A DNA stretch of 64,000 bases from Hesseltinella vesiculosa (lineage: Eukaryota > Mucoromycota > Mucoromycetes > Mucorales > Cunninghamellaceae). Both the position numbers and the translations under genes were made by a program. Under the pieces are notes generated by a model, which ran no database searches, was not told the DNA's origin, and saw only the letters and a list, made by a program, of their open reading frames with translations. The stretch is taken from assembly GCA_002104935.1 (NCBI GenBank), contig MCGT01000018.1, forward strand, positions 310,001-374,000, in the 5' to 3' direction. This document shows, piece after piece, positions 35,540 to 45,208 of this stretch; positions within the stretch are counted from its first letter, which is position 1; each line of letters starts with the position of its first letter.

Positions 35540-35937
35540 AAAAAAAAAGGAGTGCTCTCTCTTCTTGTTTAAAAAAAACTTTCCTCCCCCACCTGTTTGT
35601 CCCCCATTAGACTAGTATACATATGTTTCCCCTCCCCATCTCTATCTCTATCATGAAAAAAAAAAAAAAAAAAAAAAACGATTTTTCCTCCCTCCCCAGC
35701 TATATATTTAATAAAGACCAATCTCCTTTGCATCGCTTTTTTTTTTTGGTCTTCAAGAAAGTGGCCGTTCATCTATTTCTTGAAGGTGTATCATGGCCAG
35801 ATCAAGTACTGCGGAAGCATGCTTAACCAGCAAGCATCACCCATGGTGATCTCTCTTTGGTCTTTCCTTTTTATAAGAATAAAGTGGATGCTAGTAAACA
35901 ATATGAATGAAAATAATAAAAATCGGCTGGAGAGGGT
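35540..35937. other. Convergent 3' spacer between importin-5 and JIP5
   Basis: Both flanking genes end here. The stretch holds A and T homopolymers (about 20 A at 35656-35678) and AATAAA-like sequences at 35709-35715 and 35878-35883. No gene is seen. Confidence 0.5.
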
Positions 35938-37494
35938 CTACAGATCAGCAAAAAAGGTGGAAGCTTTGGTGTTCTTCTTCTTTGGGGGAGGCATGTTCTT
36001 TTGCTTTTTGTTCTTCTTGCGCTTTTTCTTGTCAGCGACATCCGAATCGTCCGAGTCGTCTTCCCAATCGTCGTCAGCATTGGTGGTGGGGACTGCTGGG
36101 GTATCGTTCTGGACAGATTGGCTGCTGCTATCGACGGCGTCCAGGGCAGGGCTGTCGTTGCTGGCATCCTGCTCAGCGTCTTCATCCTTTTCTTCCTCTT
36201 CTTGATACAGATGTTCCACATTCCAAAACCGCAGGGATTCATCGTGTCCAGAGCTCACAATATATCGTTTGTCGTGGGCCAGCTTGATCTGCTCGATAGG
36301 CATGTCTTCACCGTGGTCACCAAGGATGCCATGGAACCCATTGGGCAAGATCGACACCAAGCGAATCATGCCGTCACTGCTGCCGGTGCAAATCGTGTCC
36401 TCATCGAGCTTGGCAATGGCACCAATCGATTCTGGATGGCCAATGATGCGATCTCGGTAGTCGCCCCAATCGCCCCAGTCCCAGATGCTGAGCACACCCT
36501 CCTGCGAACCGACAACGGCCTTTTCGTTATTCTACAACAGCAACAAACAACAACAAAAACATGAGGTGCTATCCAACCATGGGCATGGCAGATTTACCTT
36601 GACAAGCACCACCGACAGGAGCTCATCTTCCATGTGATCCGACATAGCGGACACTTCCTGCTTGCGAAGCTGCCAGGTAGACAGATAACCGTCGCCCCTA
36701 GAATGGCCGTTGAGTACCTCTCCACTGAAGGTTTGCTGCCAGCCCCCAGGACTTTGTCATTCTTACCCAGCGACAACCAAGGTATTTTTATCCTCGTTAA
36801 ACACCATTTGAGCAATGAAGTCTTCGTGCTCCTTCCATGTCATAATGGCATCCTTCTTTCGAGTATCCCAGAGCTTTTCACATCCAAAGAATAAAGTCAG
36901 CAGCATGTCTTCCAGGACCTGTTTTCGTTTTTTACCTTGATCAGACCCTGGTCATCACCTGTTGCCAGCAAGTTTTCATTCAGGCATAAGAGAGCATTCA
37001 GAGGCTGCCTGGTTTCAAAGTGGAACGGTCAGGACCTTTTGTTCTGAGAAATCAGCTTGCAGCTTCTGCGCTTACTCATGGGTGTTTTCACGAAGGTCAA
37101 CCACTTTTGCCGTTTGTGTGTCCATGCAAACAATGCTTCTATCCTTGGATATACTGTAAAATTCTGCCCATGAAAAAAAAGATAAGCGATCAACGGCCTA
37201 GATCTTTTAGATCCATGTCTCTCATCAAACTTTTACTTGATCCATCTGGGTTAAACATCACACCACGGCACGACTTTTTAAATGGTTTGTTGTCCCAAAG
37301 TAGTTCATGTGCATCACCGTATCGATGACTAAAGCAACAGAGGTGAGCGGCTCTCTTTCGTCCTCTTTTGTTTCTTACCACTGCAGTCTGCCTGTGATCA
37401 AGCCAGAGATCACCAGATCTTGTGAAGGATGCAGATCAAAATCGAAAACTGTGTTCTCAGTGTTGATTGGTGCTAGATTTGGTCGCGTTGTCAT
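35938..37494 (-). CDS. JIP5: WDR55/JIP5 WD-repeat ribosome-biogenesis protein
   Basis: Jip5/WDR55 is a nucleolar WD40 protein of 60S biogenesis. The start at 37494 gives MTTRPNLAPINTENTVFDFD, then LHPSQDLVISGLITGRLQW. Spliced exons continue with HELLWDNKPFKKSCRGVMFN, PDGSKFYSISKDRSIVCMDT, LLATGDDQGLIKLWDTRKKD, WKEHEDFIAQMVFNEDKNTL and GDGYLSTWQLRKQEVSAMSD. The last exon has SQEGVLSIWDWGDWGDYRDR, TGSSDGMIRLVSILPN and SSGHDESLRFWNVEHLY, and an acidic then lysine-rich tail (DDDWEDDSDDSD, KKKRKKNKK) typical of the family. The stop is at 35938. Six or seven exons. Confidence 0.93.
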
Positions 37495-38394
37495 CACTGT
37501 TAAATCGGCCGTGATCAATAATGGAAAGAGGCGCAAAAAAAAAAGACGGTTTTTTCACTAGCCTATCCCAAGACCTGCGCACGGGCCCTGACAGCCCAAA
37601 AACCTCCACATTGCCTGCTTTCACTTCTTGAACCTTTCTCGCGCTCATCGCCCCTCCCTACGTTGCTTTTTACGTAAAATGTGAGCACAGACTGACCATT
37701 CTCTCCATTCCTCCTCCACGCCTCTGACTCGTTCATCGTCACCTATTTAATCATCAAAAAAAAAATTCATTCACCAATCCTTCGCGAGCTCAGTTTCCAT
37801 AGTTGTTACCTATACATAAAAGGATTTCAATTTAATGGTTTGTTTTCCATGATAATGGTAAAGGGGTGTGTCAAATAATAAAGGGTAAAAAGATGAGTGG
37901 CTGTTCCAGCCGTTGCCATAGCAATCTTTTTCTTCAGGGCGTTTTCCGGCTACCTTGGCACTTGCCTTTTTCTTTCATTTCCATTGCCTGCATCCAACAT
38001 ACTAAACCAGTTTGTGATGGACAGATGTGAGTCTGTCAAACTTTTGCTTTTCTATGCCTTCGCTTACCCGCCAATTCCAGGCATCCCTGGCTACCAGTGC
38101 CCCTTTTTTTAATTTTTTTTACCGTTCGATCAAGCTGGTGGTGCTGGCAGCCGGCACGGTTCAGCTGCATACAGTAAATGAGTCAAGAGGCACAAGCATG
38201 AGCATGCCCAAAAGGGTCATCTTTGCTCGTAACCTTTGCCTTGCTCCAACTTCACCTAGAGCATTGCTATTTTTCCTATCTGAGGAAAGACCGCCCGGGG
38301 CCACGTTTATAAAAATTTCCGTGGCAGTATACACGTTTCATTCAATAAATACGAAGTTGACTTCAAAAACATATCTACTTCTTCTCAAAACTTG
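37495..38394. other. Left margin of the large repeat island, no gene recognised
   Basis: After the JIP5 promoter, this stretch contains AT-rich sequence and a repeat segment (37770-37880) that also occurs, diverged, at 53975-54118. Small plus-strand frames at 37897-38395 show no recognised domain. Confidence 0.45.
37770..37880 (+). repeat. Dispersed repeat shared with 53975-54118
   Basis: Both stretches contain TTCACCAATCCTTC then GAGCTCAGTTTC, a variable middle, a CATGGTTT-like block, and GATAA followed by GGTGTGTGTCAAATA (one copy has GGGGTGTGTCAAATA). The rest is diverged and no coding is seen. Confidence 0.5.
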
Positions 38395-38612
38395 ACTTCT
38401 CTTGATAAATCTTCAGCATTGTATCGTGTAAACTTGTGAGGTTTGGTATGAATCACTCTGAGAGAAACCAAAACAGGGTCTGTTGGATCATCCATGTAAC
38501 AGATGTCGATGTCTTTCATATCATCAATTCTTTTTACAAGAATTGATTTATTGACTTCGTTGAATTCTTCACCATAGAACATACAAGCTGCCTGTTCTCG
38601 AGATATATTCAT
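38395..38612 (-). pseudogene. Truncated N-terminal copy of the Y-x-R-x-S family
   Basis: The frame starts at 38612 with MNISREQAACMFYGEEFNEV and continues NKSILVKRIDDMKDIDICYM, nearly identical to the start of the gene at 38895-40194. It ends after about 72 residues (NAEDLSREVKF) with no downstream exons on its 3' side. The 5' half (first about 50 residues) is very similar to its neighbour, so the duplication is recent. Confidence 0.6.
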
Positions 38613-38663
38613 ATTGCTTCGAGATGGAAAGAAGAGAAAACTGGCTTTTGAAAAAAAAAAAAA

Positions 38664-38686
38664 TTGGTTCAGCCAATCAAACGCAA
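38664..38686 (-). promoter_or_regulatory. Single palindrome-type unit upstream of the truncated family member
   Basis: On the minus strand, TTGGCTGAACCAA followed by a T run lies about 50 bp before the start codon at 38612. It has the same layout (GGCTGAACC plus T run) as the unit of the 43.3-44.7 kb array. It is also preceded by TTTGATTGG (inverted CCAAT). Confidence 0.5.
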
Positions 38687-38894
38687 CACCTTGCTAATTT
38701 TTTTTTTTTTTTTTGAGAGTGTGGAAAAGCGAAGGCGAGTGTGTGGTTCACAATTAGAACTCTCAAACGCAATGCCAGCTTGTTATAGCCGGGTGTGCCA
38801 GTCAAATGATAATGCCCAGCATACCCAAGTCAAAATGCAGTTAATCCACCATGAAAGATAATTTTATTTGGCAACAAATAAAAAAAAAAGCTGG

Positions 38895-40194
38895 TTATTT
38901 TGATCTTTGCACACAACTTTTCCTGCAAATAAAATTCTCCAATGCTTGTGGATCATTTAAAAGCTGATTTCTTTGGAACAGCTTGACTTCATGTTGGAAA
39001 GGGAGTTGATCAATAACAATCATTTTCAAGTTGCTATTATCTCTTTGAAAGTCATAAATGCATTCGTTAGCATATTCCTAAAAATTATCAAATAATATGT
39101 TCAACATCTTACTGAACAAAACTTCGAAGATCTTCAGCGTCGGTGGTAATCCCTGCAAAATCTAGCACGACCAGACAAACATTTTCTGTGGCTGCAATAA
39201 ATGAAATCAAATCTATAAAAATAGAGTTTTAGATAAATTTTATACAATATTATATTTTACAAGACCTTGAGTGTTTCCATCAACATTTTTTAGCCGTCTT
39301 GCAATGCCAACTTCGTTTGTGTCCCGTGCCGAGATTTTTTCTGACGCTGAGGAACTTGGTGACACAAACACTTTTTTTACCAAAGATCTTTTCGCAAGCC
39401 GCTCGACCATGTTTTGCAACAGTCGGATCCTGGTGTCTTCGTCTTCCTTTCCAATTGATTTTCTAGCATACCCAATGACTTGAAAGCCTTCTTTATGTAA
39501 GTTTCCAATGTATTCTTGGTAGCGAGGCAAATAGGTAGCGATGCTCTCAGCAACATTATCTATATGAAAAATTTGTGTAAATCTTTGCAATGAGTCCATA
39601 CTGTGTATTCTTTACCGATTAATTCACGTTTCATAGCGTATACGTTTCGAAATCCAATCTTTTCTTTTTGCCCTTTTGCCCTTTTCCTTGACACGGTTGC
39701 CTTGGTGAACTTGATTTTTCGTCGGAGACACCATTGCAAAAATGAATTGCTTGATTTGTCGTCAAAAAGAGAAGTGTATCGGGAAACAACAGCCAATATT
39801 TCATTCGTTGTCATACATTCCAAGCTGTATACCTCATCATTATGAGGGCTACATGCCAGAAAAGCTTCGTTCAAAAAAGTTATAATCATGGTGTCGGATG
39901 CTAAAAAAAACGTCAATTTCCCAAATCTCCAAATCTGGATTTGAACTTACTCAGTTGTGCCCTTGGCATTTCGTTTATGGGTTTCGTTTCGGGAATTGAT
40001 AAGTATTTGTGGTATCGAAATGGGTTTATGTTCATTTTGCGCTGCGACACAAGAACAGGATCTGTTTGGTCATCGATGTAACAGATATCGACGTCTTTTA
40101 TATCATCAATTCTTTTTACAAGAACTGATTTATTGATTTCGTTGAATTCTTCACCATAGAACATGCAAGCTGCTTGTTCTCGAGAAATATTCAT
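38895..40194 (-). CDS. Y-x-R-x-S (serine-recombinase-like) family protein, near-complete
   Basis: The start at 40194 (MNISREQAACMFYGEEFNEI) is set by alignment with three other family members. Order: N-terminal KRIDDIKDVDICYI, middle LAVVSRYTSLFDDKSSNSFL and ATVSRKRAKGQKEKIGFRNV, then EGFQVIGYARKSIGKEDEDT with Y-x-R-x-S, LVKKVFVSPSSSASEKISAR, NVDGNTQ, CLVVLDFAGITTDAEDLRSF, and the ending IVIDQLPFQHEVKLFQRNQL then CRKSCVQRSK at stop 38895. Splice joins around 39940/39900, 39615/39559 and 39261/39216 are in phase. The last join is not clean: CA-GTAAG to TAG-GAA shifts frame, and only a weak GTTCAG donor would keep it. Possibly just inactivated. Function is inferred from the motif only. Confidence 0.65.
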
Positions 40195-40263
40195 GTTGTT
40201 TTTGGAAAGAAGAGAGAGCATTTGATTTTTAAAAACAACTGGGAAAAGGCGACTGCCCACTTC

Positions 40264-41640
40264 AAACTTTATTTTTTTGAATGTAACAAATTAAAAGTCC
40301 ACTCTTGCCCACCCTCTTGCCCACTCTTGTCCACCCTTGTCCACTCTTGCCCACTTCGACCAATCAAATGCCCACTCTTGCCCACTCTTGCCCACTCTTG
40401 CCCACTCTTGTCCACTCTTGTCCACTCTTGTCCACTCTTGTCCACTCTTGTCCACTCTTGTCCACTTCGACCAATCAAATGTCCACTCTAGCCCACTCTT
40501 GCCCATTCTTGTCCACTCTTGCCCACCCTCTTGTCCACTCTTGCCCACCCTCTTGTCCACTCTTGCCCACCCTCTTGTCCACTCTTGCCCACCCTCTTGT
40601 CCAAACTTTATTTTTATAAATGTAACAGATTAAAAGTCCACTCTTGCCCACCCTCTTGTCCACTCTTGGCCACTTCGACCAATCAAATGTCCACTCTTGC
40701 CCACTCTTGCCCACTCTTGCCCACTCTTGCCCACTCTTGTCCACTCTTGTCCACTCTTGTCCACTCTTGTCCACTCTTGTCCACTCTTGTCCACTCTTGT
40801 CCACTTCGACCAATCAAATGTCCACTCTAGCCCACTCTTGCCCATTCTTGTCCACTCTTGCCCACCCTCTTGTCCAAACTTTATTTTTATAAATGTAACA
40901 GATTAAAAGTCCACTCTTGCCCACCCTCTTGTCCACTCTTGGCCACTTCGACCAATCAAATGTCCACTCTTGCCCACTCTTGCCCACTCTTGCCCACTCT
41001 TGCCCACTCTTGCCCACTCTTGTCCACTCTTGTCCACTCTTGTCCACTCTTGTCCACTCTTGTCCACTCTTGCCCACTTCGACCAATCAAATGTCCACTC
41101 TAGCCCACTCTTGCCCATTCTTGTCCACTCTTGCCCACCCTCTTGTCCACTCTTGCCCACCCTCTTGTCCAAACTTTATTTTTATAAATGTAACAGATTA
41201 AAAGTCCACTCTTGCCCACCCTCTTGTCCACTCTTGGCCACTTCGACCAATCAAATGTCCACTCTTGCCCACTCTTGCCCACTCTTGCCCACTCTTGTCC
41301 ACTCTTGTCCACTCTTGTCCACTCTTGTCCACTCTTGTCCACTCTTGTCCACTCTTGTCCACTCTTGCCCATTCTTGTCCACTCTTGCCCACCCTCTTGT
41401 CCAAACTTTTATTTTTATAAATGTAACAGATTAAAAGTCCACTCTTGCCCACCCTCTTGTCCACTCTTGGCCACTTCGACCAATCAAATGTCCACTCTTG
41501 CCCACTCTTGCCCACTCTTGCCCGCTCTTGCCCACTCTTGTCCACCCTCTTGTCCACACTTTATTTTTTTGAATGTAACAAATTAAAAGTCCACTCTTGC
41601 CCACCCTCTTGTCCACTCTTGCCCACTCTTGAAAAAACCT
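40264..41640. repeat. Satellite array of 10-bp units with higher-order structure
   Basis: The basic unit is CCACTCTTGT or CCACTCTTGC, on the order of a hundred copies. Higher-order units begin with an ACTTTATTTTT..AATGTAACA.ATTAAAAG block at 40264, 40603, 40876, 41171, 41403 and 41556 (spacings 339, 273, 295, 232 and 153 bp). Each contains GGCCACTTCGACCAATCAAATG or a variant, giving eight CCAAT motifs in all. The first and last header blocks share the variant TTTTTTTGAATGTAACAAAT. Because the period is 10, all six frames stay open over long stretches; these are not genes. The array sits directly upstream of the family gene starting at 40194. Confidence 0.95.
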
Positions 41641-41652
41641 TTGCGCTCTAAG

Positions 41653-41699
41653 GAATTCACGGATACAGAAGTTACACAGGGCTAAAAACCCGCCAATAA
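41653..41699 (+). pseudogene. 3'-terminal remnant of the C2H2-finger repetitive family
   Basis: The frame IHGYRSYTGLKTRQ-stop matches IHGYRRYTEPGIVQ-stop at the end of the copy at 51509-53210, with matching nucleotides ATTCACGGATA.AGA.GTTACAC. Only the last 14 codons or so survive, butted against the 10-bp satellite. Confidence 0.55.
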
Positions 41700-41886
41700 A
41701 TGACGCTTCTCTTCATCTACAGTATCATTACCTCTGCAAGACTGGCTTTGGCTGCCTCACCTCAAACCGGATTCAAGCTGGAATTAAAAAATTCAAAAAA
41801 AAATTGGGAAGCGCGCCTCTACCCCCTTTTTTTAACTTCTCCTCTCAACCTTTTACCTTTTATTCCATCAACTCAACCCAACCATC

Positions 41887-42125
41887 ATGACATCGCGCAA
41901 CATTGGACGACTATCTAACACCAAAATTCAGCGCTACATTGGAGGATACGATGTAGATGGAAACAACAACTTCCCAATGACGGAACCTCATCCACGATTG
42001 ATTCAAACCGACCCTGCTAGCCTCAGATGTCGCACCACTTGCCCAGTGTTTCGATTGCAAGTGCAAACGGCATCTACCCGAGTTTGAAGGACGTAGATGC
42101 TGGTACCGTACTTGCGTACACTGTG
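41887..42125 (+). pseudogene. Fragment of an unknown gene (MTSxN start), possibly with zinc-ribbon end
   Basis: MTSRNIGRLSNTKIQRYIGG begins at 41887; a diverged start MTSHNVTRLANASIMSN is at 53385. Both follow a 3' end of the C2H2-finger family. In another frame, about 42045-42140 reads CFDCKCKRHLPEFEGRRCW then YRTCVHCGSAT, a C-x2-C...C-x4-C-x2-C pattern like an RPA-type zinc ribbon, but it needs a frame change or intron. The fragment ends at the junction with the duplicated amine-oxidase sequence. Identity is uncertain. Confidence 0.35.
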
Positions 42126-42440
42126 GCTCTGCTACGGTTTGAATCATTTCGTGCATGTGGAAGATTTGTAAGTTCAACTGCGAACGTGACCTGCATTGGA
42201 TTGATTCTCTTTTCAAAATAGCCCCATCATGCCTGTCGAAACATGCTCGTTTACGCTGAAGCCCTTTGGGTTTTTCAACAAGAGTCCTGCCGTGGATGTA
42301 CCTCGAGCCACCATTCGGTACAACACCTTTGTCAACACTGACGATTGCGGCAACTCGATCAAGAGTGAGTGTTGTCGCTGACACTTCGCGCAAAATAAGA
42401 AATTTTTTCACTTGATGTTTTCTTTTTATCTTTTGCTTCG
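42126..42440 (+). pseudogene. Duplicated 3' end of the copper amine oxidase gene (copy 1)
   Basis: From GTGGCTCTGCTACGGTTTGA the sequence matches 50388-50700 almost base for base, including the last intron (GTAAGTTCA to CAAAATAG) and the final exon [15 protein letters not shown]...ECCR. The match continues into the 3' flank (TTTTTTCACTTGATGTTTTC). One coding change turns DESGNS into DDCGNS. No start or upstream exons are present, so it cannot make an enzyme. Confidence 0.85.
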
Positions 42441-42479
42441 GCGATGCAAAGTATGACGATCATTTCAGTACTTCATCTG

Positions 42480-42720
42480 CCATCTCTGTGCCAAATCCAA
42501 GGCGAATCGAAGGAAGTTGGGTTTCTATTGATTTTTGACCGTTTTGCCAGGCGGCCCCCTTGGATTTGAAAAAAAAAAAAAGAAAACGATATGGGGCATT
42601 GTTGAGTTAATGAGTCGATGTGACATTTTCCATGACAGTAAATTATTATGAAAGGCATGGATGCTGAAAAAATCAGGCTGATCGGTAGTGGTCGCCCAGC
42701 CAACTTGTGTTCGTTTACGT
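42480..42720 (+). repeat. Block shared with 51110-51350
   Basis: About 240 bp of strong similarity: GGCGAATCGAAGGAAGTTGG, TTTTGCCAGGCGG.CCCCCTT, GAAAACGATATGGGG, GAGTCGATGTG.CATTTTCC, TGAAAAAATCAGGCTGATCG and CCAGCCAACTTGTGTTCGTT. In the present copy it directly follows the amine-oxidase flank; at 50.7-51.1 kb about 370 bp of other sequence intervene. Confidence 0.85.
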
Positions 42721-42850
42721 TTATCCAATCGATGAATTCTGGGCGAAACTGAAGCATGTGGTGAACAAGGACACTTCTTCTGTTAGGAAGAAAGTGCAGC
42801 TCGACCAGCGGATTCGCGACGCCTCTTTGAAAATCAGTAGCAGAGACCCA
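42719..42850 (+). pseudogene. C-terminal remnant of a Tc1-like transposase
   Basis: YPIDEFWAKLKHVVNKD followed by QLDQRIRDASLKISSRD matches the NPIEEFWAKxK...RI..A...I end of Tc1-like DDE transposases, including the catalytic Glu (IDEFW). It lacks everything upstream and starts at the edge of the shared repeat block. The frame stays open to 42991 with no further recognisable sequence. Confidence 0.5.
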
Positions 42851-42989
42851 GAGACTGTCAAGGCTGGATTAGGCACTCCGAGCAGTTTTGGCAAAGATGT
42901 GTCAACTGTGAAAATATTTGTGAATAAAAAGTTGTTGGGTTCAAAGAAAAGCGGGAGGGTGTTCAAAAATCTTGAAGGCATCCGAAAAT

Positions 42990-43312
42990 AGAATAACGTC
43001 TTAAACCCCCATTGGCTGTTCAAATTTATTATATCCTTCCTGTCCGAACCTTTTTGTCGTCGACTGCAACTTGCAATTTTTACAGTGTGCCGACCTTTTT
43101 TTTTTTGCATCCGGGACTTCCTGCTGCTGATTCTCAAACAGTTTCCAACTCTGTGATAAAATATTGATGTGAGCCAATCCTCGACGGCCAGCAATAGCAA
43201 TTATTGCCATCAAAGCTGATCCCTGTATACTGATGTTACTGTAAGGATCCCAAAAACAGAAAAATGATTTTATTGGACAATTCCAGTCTGAGTGTAAGAG
43301 TGAAACGTCCAC
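42990..43312 (-). other. Open frame of unknown origin next to the palindrome array
   Basis: A minus-strand frame (43001-43312) reads AIAGRRGLAHINILSQSWKL, FENQQQEVPDAKKK and CKNCKLQSTTKRFGQEGY. It contains one C-x2-C pair but no recognised domain. It may be a relic of a transposon gene. Low confidence that it is expressed. Confidence 0.25.
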
Positions 43313-44705
43313 TGGTTCATTTTTTTTTTTTTTGGCTGAACCGGTTCATTTTTTTGGCTGAACCGGTTCACTTTTTTGCTGAACCGGTTCATTTTTTGGC
43401 TGAACCGGTTCACTTTTTTGGCTGAACCGGTTCATTTTTTTGGCTGAACCGGTTCACTTTTTTGCTGAACCGGGTCACTTTTTTGGCTGAACCGGTTCAT
43501 TTTTTGGCTGAACCGGTTCACTTTTTTGCTGAACCGGTTCACTTTTTTGGCTGAACCGGGTCACTTTTTTGCTGAACCGGTTCATTTTTTGGCTGAACCG
43601 GTTCACTTTTTTGGCTGAACCGGTTCATTTTTTTGGCTGAACCGGTTCACTTTTTTGCTGAACCGGTTCACTTTTTTAGCTGAACCGGGTCACTTTTTTG
43701 CTGAACCGGTTCATTTTTTGGCTGAACCGGTTCACTTTTTTGGCTGAACCGGTTCATTTTTTTGGCTGAACCGGTTCACTTTTTTGCTGAACCGGTTCAT
43801 TTTTTGGCTGAACCGGTTCACTTTTTTGCTGAACCGGTTCACTTTTTTAGCTGAACCGGGTCACTTTTTTGCTGAACCGGGTCACTTTTTTGGCTGAACC
43901 GGGTCACTTTTTTGCTGAACCGGGTCACTTTTTTAGCTGAACCGGTTCATTTTTTGGCTGAACCGGTTCACTTTTTTGCTGAACCGGTTCACTTTTTTAG
44001 CTGAACCGGGTCACTTTTTTGCTGAACCGGTTCACTTTTTTGCTGAACCGGGTCACTTTTTTAGCTGAACCGGTTCACTTTTTTAGCTGAACCGGTTCAT
44101 ATTTTAGCTGAACCGGTTCACTTTTTTAGCTGAACCGGTTCATATTTTAGCTGAACCGGTTCACTTTTTTGGCTGAACCGGGTCACTTTTTTGGCTGAAC
44201 CGGGTCACTTTTTTGCTGAACCGGGTCACTTTTTTAGCTGAACCGGGTCACTTTTTTAGCTGAACCGGTTCATATTTTAGCTGAACCGGTTCACTTTTTT
44301 GGCTGAACCGGGTCACTTTTTTGCTGAACCGGTTCATTTTTTGGCTGAACCGGTTCACTTTTTTGGCTGAACCGGTTCATTTTTTTGGCTGAACCGGTTC
44401 ACTTTTTTGCTGAACCGGTTCACTTTTTTAGCTGAACCGGGTCACTTTTTTGCTGAACCGGTTCACTTTTTTGCTGAACCGGTTCACTTTTTTGGCTGAA
44501 CCGGTTCATTTTTTTGGCTGAACCGGTTCACTTTTTTGCTGAACCGGTTCACTTTTTTAGCTGAACCGGTTCACTTTTTTGCTGAACCGGTTCACTTTTT
44601 TGCTGAACCGGGTCACTTTTTTAGCTGAACCGGGTCACTTTTTTGCTGAACCGGTTCACTTTTTTGCTGAACCGGGTCACTTTTTTAGCTGAACCGGTTC
44701 ATTTT
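43313..44705 (+). repeat. 64-unit array of the palindrome TGAACCGGTTCA
   Basis: I counted 64 full units starting at 43334 and ending with the one at 44687, mean period about 21.5 bp (20-22 bp). Each is (G/A/-)GCTGAACCGGTTCA or GCTGAACCGGGTCA, then (C/T/TA)TTTTTT. TGAACCGGTTCA is its own reverse complement; the GGGTCA variant breaks it by one base. Spacing varies mostly by presence of an extra G or A before GCTGAA. The array ends 23 bp before the ATG at 44728. The core AACCGGTT is the Grainyhead/CP2 family consensus. There are no unique spacers, so it is not a CRISPR-like array. Confidence 0.98.
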
Positions 44706-44727
44706 TTGATTATTTTTTATTTTTGCA

Positions 44728-44964
44728 ATGGAAGTCACGCGTGAACAAGCCGTTTGCATGTTCTATTGCAAAGAATTCAGCAAAGTAAATGTCGATGGAC
44801 TCCTGAAACGAATAGATGATCTGAAAGATTTGGATATTTGCTTCGAAACAGATCCTCTGAAGCCGGCGTTAGTTCATGTAGAGAAGATCTTTGCTGAACC
44901 TCAACATTACAAGAGATACAAGTCTTGGGCAGAGGTATATGGCCTCTCATCCTTGGAAAAGTAG
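44728..44964 (+). pseudogene. N-terminal Y-x-R-x-S family copy downstream of the palindrome array
   Basis: MEVTREQAVCMFYCKEFSKV at 44728, then GLLKRIDDLKDLDICFETDP, aligns with the first exon of the genes at 40194 and 46531. It stays open for 78 residues to LSSLEK at 44964. Downstream exons with GYARKS are absent; instead the 3' end of the convergent family gene lies at 45209. It may yield a short N-domain protein or be a truncated remnant. Its start codon is 23 bp from the last palindrome, making it the obvious candidate target of that array. Confidence 0.55.
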
Positions 44965-45208
44965 CTGCTCTATGTATTTTTGCCTTCAAATAATTATTGA
45001 AAAAAATATTTATCAACAAGTATCCATCCACGTCATTGCTACCGCTTTGAAGTCAATGTTGCAATATCATTTTATTGCTGATATGAGAGAGAGAGAGGGG
45101 GACGGGGATATATTGGGTTGGAGGTTTGGGTGGGGAGAAAGGACGAAAGAGGGCGGTGGGCAGTGGGTAGTTGGTAAGAAATGCGATTTTGCTTCAGGAT
45201 TGGGAAAA

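Noticed and set aside
36001..36564. 187-codon plus-strand frame
   Set aside because: Antisense to the acidic and WD-repeat region of JIP5; no independent support.
40174..41651. Many long repetitive frames such as LVHSCPLLST and EWTRVDKSGQ repeats on both strands
   Set aside because: A 10-bp tandem repeat without stops keeps all frames open; the peptides are by-products of the satellite.
43313..44705. CRISPR-like array
   Set aside because: Units are contiguous with no unique spacers, the host is a fungus, and there are no cas genes.
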